Positions 57,191 to 64,000 of a stretch of DNA of 64,000 nt are shown here, one piece after another. The stretch comes from Kitasatospora aureofaciens. Its GTDB lineage: Bacteria > Actinomycetota > Actinomycetes > Streptomycetales > Streptomycetaceae. The stretch is taken from positions 248,001 through 312,000 of the forward strand of contig NZ_JAHTKP010000003.1 of the NCBI RefSeq assembly GCF_019192735.1, in the 5' to 3' direction. Numbering within the stretch: the stretch's first letter is position 1; each line of letters starts with the position of its first letter. A program made the translations under genes and the position numbers. Under the pieces are notes generated by a model. It searched no databases. It was not told where the DNA came from and saw only the letters and a list, made by a program, of their open reading frames with translations.

Positions 57191-58012
57191 TCAGATCCGC
57201 TCAAGGACCTTCGCCAGGAGCTCACCCATGCGCTCGGCGGAGGCCTTGCCGGCCTCCAGGACCTCTTCGTGGTTGAGCGGCTCGCCGGTGATGCCGGCGG
57301 CCAGGTTGGTGACCAGCGAGATGCCGAGCACCTCGGCGCCGGCCTCGCGGGCGGCGATGGCCTCCAGGGTGGTGGACATGCCGACCAGCTCGCCGCCGAT
57401 CACCCGGGCCATGTTGACCTCGGCCGGGGTCTCGTAGTGCGGGCCGCGGAACTGCACGTAGACGGCCTCGTCGAGGGACGGGTCCACCTCGAGGCAGAGG
57501 GTGCGCAGGCGCTTGGAGTAGAGGTCGGTGAGGTCGACGAAGTTGGCGCCGACGATCGGGGAGTCCGCGGTGAGGTTGATGTGGTCGCGGATCAGGACCG
57601 GCTGGCCGGGGACCCAGCCCTCGCGCAGACCGCCGCAGCCGTTGGTGAGCACGATGATGCCGCAGCCGGCCGCGGCGGCGGTGCGCACGCCGTGGACGAC
57701 GGTGGCCACGCCGTGGCCCTCGTAGTAGTGGTTGCGGCCGAGGAAGATCAGGGCGCGCTTGTCGCCGATCTTCACCGAGCGGATCTTGCCGGCGTGGCCG
57801 GCGACGGCGGGGGCGGGGAAGCCCGGGAGCTCCGTGACCGGGAACTCGGCCACGGTCTCGCCGAGGGCGTCGGCGGCCGGCACCCAGCCGGAGCCCATCA
57901 CCAGGGCGACGTCGTGGCGCTCGGCGCCGGTCAGCTCGCGCAGGCGCTCGGCGGCGGCCTGGGCGGCGGCGTAGGGGTCGGCGGAGACGACCGACAGAGG
58001 AGTTGCGTTCAC
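57191..58012 (-). CDS. pnp: Purine-nucleoside phosphorylase
   Basis: The product is 273 residues, a trimeric-type PNP. It has VALVMGSGW (phosphate loop), [20 protein letters not shown] (the base-site Glu), MSTTLEA and the substrate Asn in LVTNLAAGI. It phosphorolyses inosine, guanosine and their deoxy forms, taking the inosine made by Add. The start is GTG at 58012; the operator-linked -10 element places transcription start one base before it, so the mRNA is leaderless. The frame upstream of 58012 runs through the promoter and was discarded. Confidence 0.95.
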   Translation of the reverse strand: MNATPLSVVSADPYAAAQAAAERLRELTGAERHDVALVMGSGWVPAADALGETVAEFPVTELPGFPAPAVAGHAGKIRSVKIGDKRALIFLGRNHYYEGHGVATVVHGVRTAAAAGCGIIVLTNGCGGLREGWVPGQPVLIRDHINLTADSPIVGANFVDLTDLYSKRLRTLCLEVDPSLDEAVYVQFRGPHYETPAEVNMARVIGGELVGMSTTLEAIAAREAGAEVLGISLVTNLAAGITGEPLNHEEVLEAGKASAERMGELLAKVLERI

Positions 58013-58019
58013 GGATCCG

Positions 58020-58050
58020 AGGATAGACGGGAATCGGCTACGCGCGTAGA
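58020..58050 (-). promoter_or_regulatory. Nucleoside-regulon palindrome and leaderless promoter of pnp
   Basis: GCTACGCGCGTAGA on the plus strand (58037-58050) matches the shared palindrome at 13 of 14 positions. On the minus strand TATCCT (58025-58020) lies 11 bases further and would start transcription at 58013, one base before the GTG. Confidence 0.8.
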
Positions 58051-58192
58051 AGAAACCGCCGCGGCATGCCGGATCGTTACCCGGTTGACCGGAAAACACA
58101 GCTCGGAGGCGCTTTTCGGGTGACGGGTCTCGTCGGTATCCACAGTTCCGGACTCTCCGGATTCCCGGCCGCGAACGGGTACGGAACGGGCC

Positions 58193-58630
58193 TCAGCAGG
58201 GCCGGCGGCGCAGGTCCATCACGTAGTCGTGCGGGGCGCCGGCGCTCTCCGCCGCGTCGGCGATCAGGCCGAGGTAGCGGGCCGCGGGCAGGCCGCCCTC
58301 GTAGTCGTTGAGCACGTACGTCCAGACCGGGATGTCGCCGTCCAGGGTCTGGGCGCGCAGCTTGATCTTGCGGTAGATGCCGAGCTGGACGCCCTCCCAG
58401 CGGTCCAGGCCCTCCTCGTCCATCGGCGCGATGTCGTAGAGCGAGACGAACACCTGGTCCTTCTCGTCCTCGACGACGGTGGCCAGCGAGCCCTCCCAGC
58501 CGAGCTGTTCGCCGCCGAAGGTGAGCCGCCAGCCGTCCAGCCACCCGGTTCCGCGCAGCGGGGAGTACGGGGCGCGGCGGGTCATCTGCCGGGCATCGAG
58601 GTTGGTGGCATACGCGGCGTAAAGGGGCAT
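58193..58630 (-). CDS. Gamma-glutamylcyclotransferase-like protein
   Basis: The product is 145 residues with the GGCT-fold start MPLYAAYATNLDARQM (the YxTNL form of the YGSNL motif) and EGLDRWEGVQLG, where the family's catalytic Glu is expected. Members act on gamma-glutamyl peptides or are of unknown activity. The ATG at 58630 begins the family consensus directly. It is divergent from the flavoprotein gene. Confidence 0.85.
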   Translation of the reverse strand: MPLYAAYATNLDARQMTRRAPYSPLRGTGWLDGWRLTFGGEQLGWEGSLATVVEDEKDQVFVSLYDIAPMDEEGLDRWEGVQLGIYRKIKLRAQTLDGDIPVWTYVLNDYEGGLPAARYLGLIADAAESAGAPHDYVMDLRRRPC

Positions 58631-58717
58631 GGGGGCCAGACTACGGCGACTGGGCGATTGCACAGAAGCCCGTACCCCGGCGTGGCAGCACTCTCGGCGT
58701 GCGGGACAATGGTGGAC

Positions 58718-60163
58718 GTGACTCGGATCGTGATCATCGGTGGCGGACCCGGCGGCTACGAGGCGGCGCTGGTGGCCGCTCAGCTCGGCGCGGAGGTGAC
58801 CGTCGTCGACCGCGACGGTCTGGGCGGATCGGCGGTGCTCACGGACTGCGTGCCGTCGAAGACCCTGATCGCGACCGCGGAGGTGATGACCACCTTCGAC
58901 AGCTCGTACGAGGAGCTGGGCATCACCGTCGCCGACGACGAGACGGCGCGCGAGCAGGACGCCAAGGTGATCGGCGTGGACCTGGGCAAGGTCAACCGCC
59001 GTGTGAAGCGCCTGGCGATCGCGCAGTCCCACGACATCACCCAGTCGGTGACCCGGGCCGGCGTCACCGTGCTGCGCGGCCGGGGCCGGATCGGCGCCGG
59101 CGGGCAGGCCGTGGACGGCTCCCGCGAGGTGCTGGTGGACGCGCCCGACGGCACCGTGCAGTCGCTGCGCGCCGACGCGGTGCTGATCGCGACCGGCGCC
59201 CACCCGCGCGTGGTGCCGGACGCACAGCCGGACGGCGAGCGGATCCTCACCTGGACCCAGGTGTACGACCTGGAGGAACTGCCGCGCGAGCTGATCGTGG
59301 TCGGCTCCGGCGTCACCGGTGCCGAGTTCGCGGGTGCCTACCAGGCGCTCGGCTCGAAGGTCACCCTGGTCTCCTCGCGCGACCGGGTGCTGCCCGGCGA
59401 GGACCCGGACGCGGCCGAGGTGCTGGAGGACGTCTTCCGCCGCCGCGGCATGAACGTCATGAGCCGCACCCGCGCCGAGGGCGCCAAGCGCGTCGGCGAC
59501 CGGGTCGAGGTGACGCTCTCCGGCGGCCAGGTGATCACCGGCACGCACTGTCTGATGGCGGTCGGCTCGATCCCCAACACCGCGGACATGGGCCTGGAGG
59601 AGGCCGGGGTCAAGCTCAACGACTGGGGCCAGATCCAGGTCGACCGGGTCTCCCGCACCGGCGCCCCCGGCGTGTACGCGGCCGGCGACTGCACCGGCGT
59701 CTTCATGCTCGCCTCGGTGGCCGCCATGCAGGGCCGGATCGCGATGTACCACGCGCTCGGCGACGCGGTGCAGCCGCTGAGCCTGAAGACCGTCGCCTCC
59801 AACGTCTTCACCGACCCGGAGATCGCCACCGTGGGCTACACCGCGGCCGACGTGGAGTGCGGGAAGATGGACGCGGTCGAGGTCAAGCTGCCGCTGCGCG
59901 GCAACCCGCGGGCCAAGATGCAGGGCATCCGGGACGGCTTCGTGAAGCTGTTCTGCCGCCCCGGCACCGGCATCGTGGTCGGCGGCGTCGTGGTCGCCCC
60001 GCGGGCCAGCGAGCTGATCCACTCGATCTCGCTCGCGGTGGACGCCAATCTGACGGTCGAACAGGTGGCCAGCGCCTTCACCGTCTACCCGTCCGTCTCC
60101 GGCTCGACCGCCGAGGCTGCCCGGCAGCTGCACATCCGCAAGCGGGCCGAGGGCGAATCCTGA
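58718..60163 (+). CDS. lpdA: LpdA-type NAD(P)H-quinone dehydrogenase (lipoamide dehydrogenase homologue)
   Basis: The product is 481 residues, a two-dinucleotide-binding flavoprotein (IIGGGPGGYEAAL for FAD, VVGSGVTGAEFAGAY for NAD(P)H, YAAGDCTGVF). True lipoamide dehydrogenases have a CxxxxC disulfide; here only one Cys remains (GLGGSAVLTDCVPSKT), and the C-terminal His-Glu pair is absent (FTVYPSVSGST). This is the pattern of mycobacterial LpdA (Rv3303c), which acts as a quinone reductase and sits near the nucleoside genes there as well. The start is GTG at 58718 (VTRIVIIGG); the ATG at 58709 is an alternative. Confidence 0.9.
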   Translation: MTRIVIIGGGPGGYEAALVAAQLGAEVTVVDRDGLGGSAVLTDCVPSKTLIATAEVMTTFDSSYEELGITVADDETAREQDAKVIGVDLGKVNRRVKRLAIAQSHDITQSVTRAGVTVLRGRGRIGAGGQAVDGSREVLVDAPDGTVQSLRADAVLIATGAHPRVVPDAQPDGERILTWTQVYDLEELPRELIVVGSGVTGAEFAGAYQALGSKVTLVSSRDRVLPGEDPDAAEVLEDVFRRRGMNVMSRTRAEGAKRVGDRVEVTLSGGQVITGTHCLMAVGSIPNTADMGLEEAGVKLNDWGQIQVDRVSRTGAPGVYAAGDCTGVFMLASVAAMQGRIAMYHALGDAVQPLSLKTVASNVFTDPEIATVGYTAADVECGKMDAVEVKLPLRGNPRAKMQGIRDGFVKLFCRPGTGIVVGGVVVAPRASELIHSISLAVDANLTVEQVASAFTVYPSVSGSTAEAARQLHIRKRAEGES

Positions 60164-60261
60164 GCATCCGGTGCACAGTTGAGGGCGGTCACCGATCGGT
60201 GGCCGCCCTTTGCGCAGGGCTGATCGTCACCCGGACGGCGGGCGCAGTGCCGGGTTGCCGA

Positions 60262-60288
60262 CGGCGCGTATTGTACGGTCACGCGCCG
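60262..60288. promoter_or_regulatory. Inverted repeat upstream of the DeoR-family gene
   Basis: CGGCGCGT-N11-ACGCGCCG (60262-60269 and 60281-60288) stands 75 bases before the regulator's start. A candidate operator; it is not the shared nucleoside palindrome. Confidence 0.4.
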
Positions 60289-60315
60289 CTCTTGCGTGAG
60301 CATTTCCCGCTACCA

Positions 60316-60374
60316 GCTGCAAACGCCTGAAAGCAGACGGTCACGCAGGTTACCGTCGGTTCTGTGTTTGCAGC
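60316..60374. promoter_or_regulatory. Promoter region and second inverted repeat at the DeoR-family gene
   Basis: GCTGCAAAC (60316-60324) is exactly inverted at 60366-60374, inside the first codons. Between them TACCGT (60351-60356) fits a -10 element and would start transcription at 60363, one base before the GTG. The two half-sites could serve autoregulation by looping. Confidence 0.4.
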
Positions 60375-61356
60375 AGAACGTCGCCAGTTGATCCTCGAAA
60401 TGGTGCGCGCCAACGGAGCCGTGTCGCTCCGCGAGTTGGCCCGCGTCGTCCAGACCTCCGAAGTGACCGTGCGCCGGGACGTACGGGCCCTGGAGGCAGA
60501 AGGGCTCCTCGACCGCCGGCACGGCGGCGCGGTGCTCCCCGGCGGCTTCAGCCGCGAACCCGGCTACCCGCAGAAGACCCACCTCTCCGCGGCCGAGAAG
60601 AGCGCCATCGCGGACCTCGCCGCGAGCCTGGTGGAGGAGGGCGACGCCGTGGTCGTCGGCGCCGGCACCACCACCCAGGAGCTGGCCCGCCGGCTCGCCC
60701 GGGTGCCCGGCCTCACCGTCGTCACCAACTCGCTGCTGGTCGCCCAGGCGCTGGCGCACGCCAACCGGGTGGAGGTGGTGATGACCGGCGGCACCCTGCG
60801 GGGCTCCAACTACGCGCTGGTCGGCAGCGGAGCCGAGCAGTCGCTGCACGGGCTGCGGGTCTCCAAGGCCTTCATCTCCGGCAGCGGGCTCACCGCCGAG
60901 CGGGGGCTGTCCACCACCAACATGCTGTCCGCGAGCGTGGACCGGGCACTGGTGCAGTCGGCCAACGAGGTCATCGTCCTCGCCGACCACACCAAGCTCG
61001 GCGCGGACACCATGTTCCAGACCGTCCCCACCGAGACGATCACCCGGCTGGTCACCGACGAGCACGCGACCGCCGACGACGCCACCGCCCGCCAGCTGGA
61101 CGCGCTCGCCGACTGCGGGGTGCACATCGACCTGGCGCCGCTCGGCGCCGCCCCCACCGGGGACGCCCCGGTGCACGGCACCGGCAGCGGCCCCGTCCAC
61201 CAGACCCAGCCCGGCCCGCTGCCGCGCCGGGCCGCCCCGCCCCCCGGCGGAGCCCCGCTGCCCGGCCAGCGCCGCCCCGGGGCGCACGTCGGCCCGGCGG
61301 GCCCGGGCGGCATGCCGGTCCGGCTGGCCGAGCTGGGCGTCCCGCGCGGGCGGTGA
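60364..61356 (+). CDS. DeoR/GlpR-family transcriptional regulator
   Basis: The product is 330 residues. The N-terminal DeoR helix-turn-helix reads VSLRELARVVQTSEVTVRRD and LEAEGLLDRRHGGAVLPGG. The sugar-phosphate sensing domain has VVGAGTTTQELAR, VVTNSLLVAQAL, GGTLRGSNYALVG and VLADHTKLG. The last 60 residues are Pro/Gly/Ala-rich and extra to the family. DeoR-type repressors sense phosphorylated sugars. Given pnp, deoC, deoA and add nearby, it is the best candidate to bind the TCTACGCGCGTAGA sites, though no such site precedes its own gene. It converges on the carboxylase gene. Confidence 0.92.
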   Translation: MFAAERRQLILEMVRANGAVSLRELARVVQTSEVTVRRDVRALEAEGLLDRRHGGAVLPGGFSREPGYPQKTHLSAAEKSAIADLAASLVEEGDAVVVGAGTTTQELARRLARVPGLTVVTNSLLVAQALAHANRVEVVMTGGTLRGSNYALVGSGAEQSLHGLRVSKAFISGSGLTAERGLSTTNMLSASVDRALVQSANEVIVLADHTKLGADTMFQTVPTETITRLVTDEHATADDATARQLDALADCGVHIDLAPLGAAPTGDAPVHGTGSGPVHQTQPGPLPRRAAPPPGGAPLPGQRRPGAHVGPAGPGGMPVRLAELGVPRGR

Positions 61357-61377
61357 GCCCGGCCGGGCCGGAAACGC

Positions 61378-61413
61378 GGCCGGTCCGCACACCCGAGGGT
61401 GTACGGACCGGCC
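61378..61413. terminator. Bidirectional terminator between the DeoR-family and carboxylase genes
   Basis: A 17-bp stem with one mismatch (61378-61394 with 61397-61413) lies between convergent genes. Confidence 0.8.
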
Positions 61414-61432
61414 GGTGACTCGCGGGACTGCG

Positions 61433-61466
61433 TCAGTCCTTGATCCCGCTCAGTCCTTGATCTCGC
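61433..61466 (-). repeat. 17-bp direct duplication of the carboxylase gene's 3' end
   Basis: TCAGTCCTTGATCCCGC (61433-61449) and TCAGTCCTTGATCTCGC (61450-61466) differ at one base. The second contains the real TGA stop (minus strand) and the last codons; the first is an untranslated copy just after it. Confidence 0.9.
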
Positions 61467-63225
61467 ACAGCGCGGCGCCGCTGCTGACGCTCGCGCCCAC
61501 CTCGGCCTTGAGGCCGACCACGGTGCCCGCCTTGTGCGCGTTCAGCGGCTGCTCCATCTTCATCGCCTCCAGGACCACGATCAGCTCGCCCTCGGCGACG
61601 ACCTGGCCCTCCTCGACGGCGACCTTGACGATGGTGCCCTGCATCGGCGAGGCCAGCGTGTCACCGCTGACCGCCGAACCGGCCTTCTTGGCACCGACCC
61701 GGCGCTTGGCCTTCGCGGCACCCGCCGCGCCCACCGCCGGGGCCGCCGAGACGCCCAGCGAGGACGGCAGCGAGACCTCGATCCGCTTGCCGCCGACCTC
61801 GACCACGACGGTCTCCCGGCCCTCGGCCTCCTCGCCCTCGCCGGCCGCGCCCGCGAACGCCGGGATGGTGTTGTCGAACTCGGTCTCGATCCACCGGGTG
61901 AAGACCTTGAACGGCCCGTCGCCGCCGTGCACCTCGGGCGCGAACGCCGGGTCGGTGACGACCGCCTGGTGGAACGGGATGGCGGTGGCCATGCCCTCCA
62001 CCTTGAACTCGTTCAGCGCGCGCCGGGCCCGCTCCAGGGCCTGCTTGCGGTCCCGGCCGGAGACGATCAGCTTGGCCAGCAGCGAGTCCCAGGCGGGGCC
62101 GATGACCGAGCCGGTCTCGACGCCCGAGTCCAGCCGGACGCCCGGGCCGGACGGCGGGGCGAACAGCGTGACGGTGCCGGGCGCGGGCAGGAAGTTGCGG
62201 CCCGGGTCCTCGCCGTTGATGCGGAACTCGAAGGAGTGGCCGCGCACCTCGGGGTCGCCGTAGCCCAGCTCCTCGCCGTCGGCGATCCGGAACATCTCGC
62301 GGACCAGGTCGATCCCGGTGACCTCCTCGGTGACCGGGTGCTCCACCTGCAGACGGGTGTTGACCTCCAGGAAGGAGATCGTGCCGTCCAGCGCCACCAG
62401 GAACTCGCAGGTCCCGGCACCGACGTAGCCGGCCTCCTTCAGGATGGCCTTGGACGCGCGGTACAGCTCGGCGTTCTGCTCCGGGGTCAGGAACGGCGCG
62501 GGCGCCTCCTCGACCAGCTTCTGGTGCCGGCGCTGCAGCGAGCAGTCACGGGTGGAGACGACCACCACGTTGCCGTGCCGGTCCGCGAGGCACTGGGTCT
62601 CCACGTGCCTCGGGTTGTCCAGGTAGCGCTCGACGAAGCACTCGCCGCGACCGAAGGCGGCGACTGCCTCGCGCACCGCGGACTCGAACAGCTCCGGGAT
62701 CTCCTCCAGCGTGCGGGCGACCTTCAGGCCGCGGCCGCCGCCGCCGAACGCCGCCTTGATGGCGACCGGCAGGCCGTGCTCCTGCGCGAAGGCGACCACC
62801 TCGTCGGCACCCGCGACCGGGTCCGGGGTGCCGGCCACGAGCGGGGCACCGGCGCGCTGCGCCACGTGCCGGGCGGTGACCTTGTCACCGAGGTCGCGGA
62901 TCGCCTGCGGCGGCGGGCCGATCCAGGTCAGGCCCGCGTCGATGACGGCCTGGGCGAAGTCGGCGTTCTCCGACAGGAAGCCGTAGCCGGGGTGGACGGC
63001 GTCCGCCCCCGAGTCCTCGGCGGCCTTCAGGACCTTGGAGATGTCCAGGTAACTGGTGCCGGGGGTGTCACCGCCCAGCGCGTAAGCCTCGTCGGCCGCG
63101 CGGACGTGCAGCGCATCCCGGTCCGGCTCGGCGTAGACGGCGACGCTGGCAATACCGGCGTCCGAGCAGGCCCGGGCGACGCGGACGGCGATTTCCCCGC
63201 GGTTGGCGATGAGCACCTTGCGCAC
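61450..63225 (-). CDS. accA2: Acyl-CoA carboxylase alpha chain (biotin carboxylase plus biotin carrier)
   Basis: The product is 591 residues. The biotin carboxylase part has [18 protein letters not shown], the ATP-grasp loop [27 protein letters not shown] and [15 protein letters not shown]. The C-terminal carrier domain has the biotinylation site [11 protein letters not shown]. Streptomycete AccA1/AccA2 are about 590 residues and supply carboxybiotin to acetyl- and propionyl-CoA carboxylases, giving malonyl- and methylmalonyl-CoA for fatty acids and polyketides. The start is GTG at 63225 ([11 protein letters not shown]). Confidence 0.95.
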   Translation of the reverse strand: MRKVLIANRGEIAVRVARACSDAGIASVAVYAEPDRDALHVRAADEAYALGGDTPGTSYLDISKVLKAAEDSGADAVHPGYGFLSENADFAQAVIDAGLTWIGPPPQAIRDLGDKVTARHVAQRAGAPLVAGTPDPVAGADEVVAFAQEHGLPVAIKAAFGGGGRGLKVARTLEEIPELFESAVREAVAAFGRGECFVERYLDNPRHVETQCLADRHGNVVVVSTRDCSLQRRHQKLVEEAPAPFLTPEQNAELYRASKAILKEAGYVGAGTCEFLVALDGTISFLEVNTRLQVEHPVTEEVTGIDLVREMFRIADGEELGYGDPEVRGHSFEFRINGEDPGRNFLPAPGTVTLFAPPSGPGVRLDSGVETGSVIGPAWDSLLAKLIVSGRDRKQALERARRALNEFKVEGMATAIPFHQAVVTDPAFAPEVHGGDGPFKVFTRWIETEFDNTIPAFAGAAGEGEEAEGRETVVVEVGGKRIEVSLPSSLGVSAAPAVGAAGAAKAKRRVGAKKAGSAVSGDTLASPMQGTIVKVAVEEGQVVAEGELIVVLEAMKMEQPLNAHKAGTVVGLKAEVGASVSSGAALCEIKD

Positions 63226-63446
63226 TGTGGCTCCCTTCTTGAACCTCGTTGAGTTTATGGATTCCTGGGCAGTACCGGCGAGTAGCCCCAGGTTGTGAAC
63301 TATCCCACACGGACCGTGATGGATTCGGCGGCCCTGTGGACGGCCCTGCGGGCGACCCCGCAGGTCGGCACGGGTGCCGCCGGAGCGGGCCGGCGGCGGT
63401 GGCGCGGTCACGCTGCGGCGTGGCGGCGCGGTGGCCTTGGCCACAC

Positions 63447-64000
63447 TCAGGCGGTGGTCGGCGCCGGGGTGCGCTGTACGGCCTCGGCGGTGACGTCGGC
63501 GGCGAGTTCGACCATGTCCGGGCCGTACGCCTCGGGATTGACGACGCGCAGGACCAGGGCGAAGGTGCCGTTCTGCCCGTAACGCCGGGCCAGCTTGCGG
63601 TGGTTGGCGACCAGGTAGCGGACGCCGGCCTGGTTGGCGACACCGGTCTGGCCGGAGACGAGGAACACCGGGCGCCCGCCGTCCGGGGTGGCGACCCGGG
63701 CCAGCAGGGTGTGCGACTGGTCGCGGTCGGCGGCAAAGTCGCGGTCGCCCACCACTATGACGTTACTGCCCGGGCCGGGGCCGCTGGTCACCAGGGCTCC
63801 CGGCAGACCCCAGGCGAGGTGGGCGGCCATCCGCTCGTTGCTGGCCGGGCCGCCGAGGCAGAACTCGGTCTTGGCGCCGAGCCCGCGGCTCACCTCGTCG
63901 TGCGCGACCAGTTCGGCCTTCGCCCCGCACTCCTCGACCAGACCCGCCAGCCACATCAGGGCGTAGGCGTCCCGGCGGGTCACGGTGTGGGCGTGCGAGC
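63447..64000 (-). CDS. Conserved protein of unknown function, 5' end beyond the window
   Basis: The reading frame runs off the right edge, and the upstream codons ([15 protein letters not shown]) fit a continuing protein, so the GTG at 63983 is probably not the start. The visible 184 residues include [58 protein letters not shown] and [13 protein letters not shown] recall similar uncharacterised proteins upstream of accA2 in streptomycetes, but no function. It precedes the carboxylase gene in the same direction with a 221-base gap. Confidence 0.8.
   Translation of the reverse strand, partial: SHAHTVTRRDAYALMWLAGLVEECGAKAELVAHDEVSRGLGAKTEFCLGGPASNERMAAHLAWGLPGALVTSGPGPGSNVIVVGDRDFAADRDQSHTLLARVATPDGGRPVFLVSGQTGVANQAGVRYLVANHRKLARRYGQNGTFALVLRVVNPEAYGPDMVELAADVTAEAVQRTPAPTTA

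Noticed and set aside
54551-58123. 1190-residue open frame on the plus strand
   Set aside because: It lies opposite the phosphomutase and pnp genes and partly over the PH-domain gene; no motif, so it is a shadow frame.
58718-60163. Dihydrolipoamide dehydrogenase of a 2-oxoacid dehydrogenase complex
   Set aside because: One active-site cysteine and the C-terminal His-Glu pair are missing, and no E1 or E2 genes are near.

Overview
The window is high-GC (about 70 percent or more) actinobacterial chromosome, almost certainly from the Streptomycetaceae (Streptomyces or Kitasatospora type). The protein sequences, the heavy use of GTG starts, the leaderless promoters and the gene order all point there. 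From memory, the order follows the conserved chromosomal core that runs in S. coelicolor from purH through folD, mdh, trpS, sdhBADC, the nucleoside genes and afsQ1/afsQ2/sigQ to the accA2-type carboxylase gene. There is no sign of a prophage, insertion sequence, CRISPR array, rRNA or tRNA. The first and last genes are cut by the window edges.

Layout. 1-7.7 kb: housekeeping genes (3' part of purH, folD with a small membrane protein gene, mdh behind a striking palindrome, a CNNM/CorC-type membrane protein, trpS, a 2H phosphoesterase). 7.7-15.2 kb: an accessory-looking block for a cell-wall glycopolymer, with two paralogous CDP-glycerol glycerophosphotransferase-type proteins and a divergent family-2 glycosyltransferase. 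15.2-21.4 kb: YihY-family membrane protein, D,D-carboxypeptidase, small membrane protein, sdhCDAB. 21.6-28.9 kb: lipoprotein, degenerate OHCU-decarboxylase-like protein, secreted peptidase-like hydrolase, SDR, a B12-domain-less acyl-CoA mutase, M20 amidohydrolase. 29-36.4 kb: nucleoside uptake and catabolism (BMP lipoprotein, ABC ATPase, two permeases, cytidine deaminase; then deoA). 36.4-42.3 kb: Uma2 protein, hydrolase, MFS/LysR pair, add, small secreted and PspC proteins. 42.5-44.1 kb: a T-box riboswitch and a second aspartyl-tRNA synthetase. 44.2-50 kb: small membrane proteins, PhzF, VanZ and the afsQ1-afsQ2-lipoprotein/sigQ locus. 50-58 kb: uridine-kinase-like gene, deoC with two aldehyde dehydrogenase genes, PH-domain protein, pnp and a phosphohexomutase/phosphopentomutase. 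58-64 kb: GGCT-like protein, LpdA-type flavoprotein, a DeoR-family regulator, a biotin-dependent carboxylase alpha chain and a partial unknown gene.

The main find is a candidate nucleoside-catabolism regulon. A near-perfect 14-bp palindrome, TCTACGCGCGTAGA, occurs upstream of five transcription units spread over 29 kb: the BMP/ABC/cdd operon, deoA, add, deoC-aldh-aldh and pnp-pmm. In each case it sits on or next to a TAnnnT -10 element, and I saw it nowhere else in the window. These genes together would import nucleosides, deaminate them, phosphorolyse them, isomerise the (deoxy)ribose phosphate and cleave it, with an aldehyde dehydrogenase to take the acetaldehyde. A DeoR-family regulator gene 2.3 kb beyond pnp is the obvious candidate repressor, but that link is inference.

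Other points: an ABC ATPase whose best start is ATC behind a good Shine-Dalgarno; an aspartate-specific T-box whose specifier (GAC) and tRNA-end-pairing base agree; a match to the published AfsQ1 box between afsQ1 and sigQ; and several genes whose 3' ends, including the stop codon, are tandemly duplicated.
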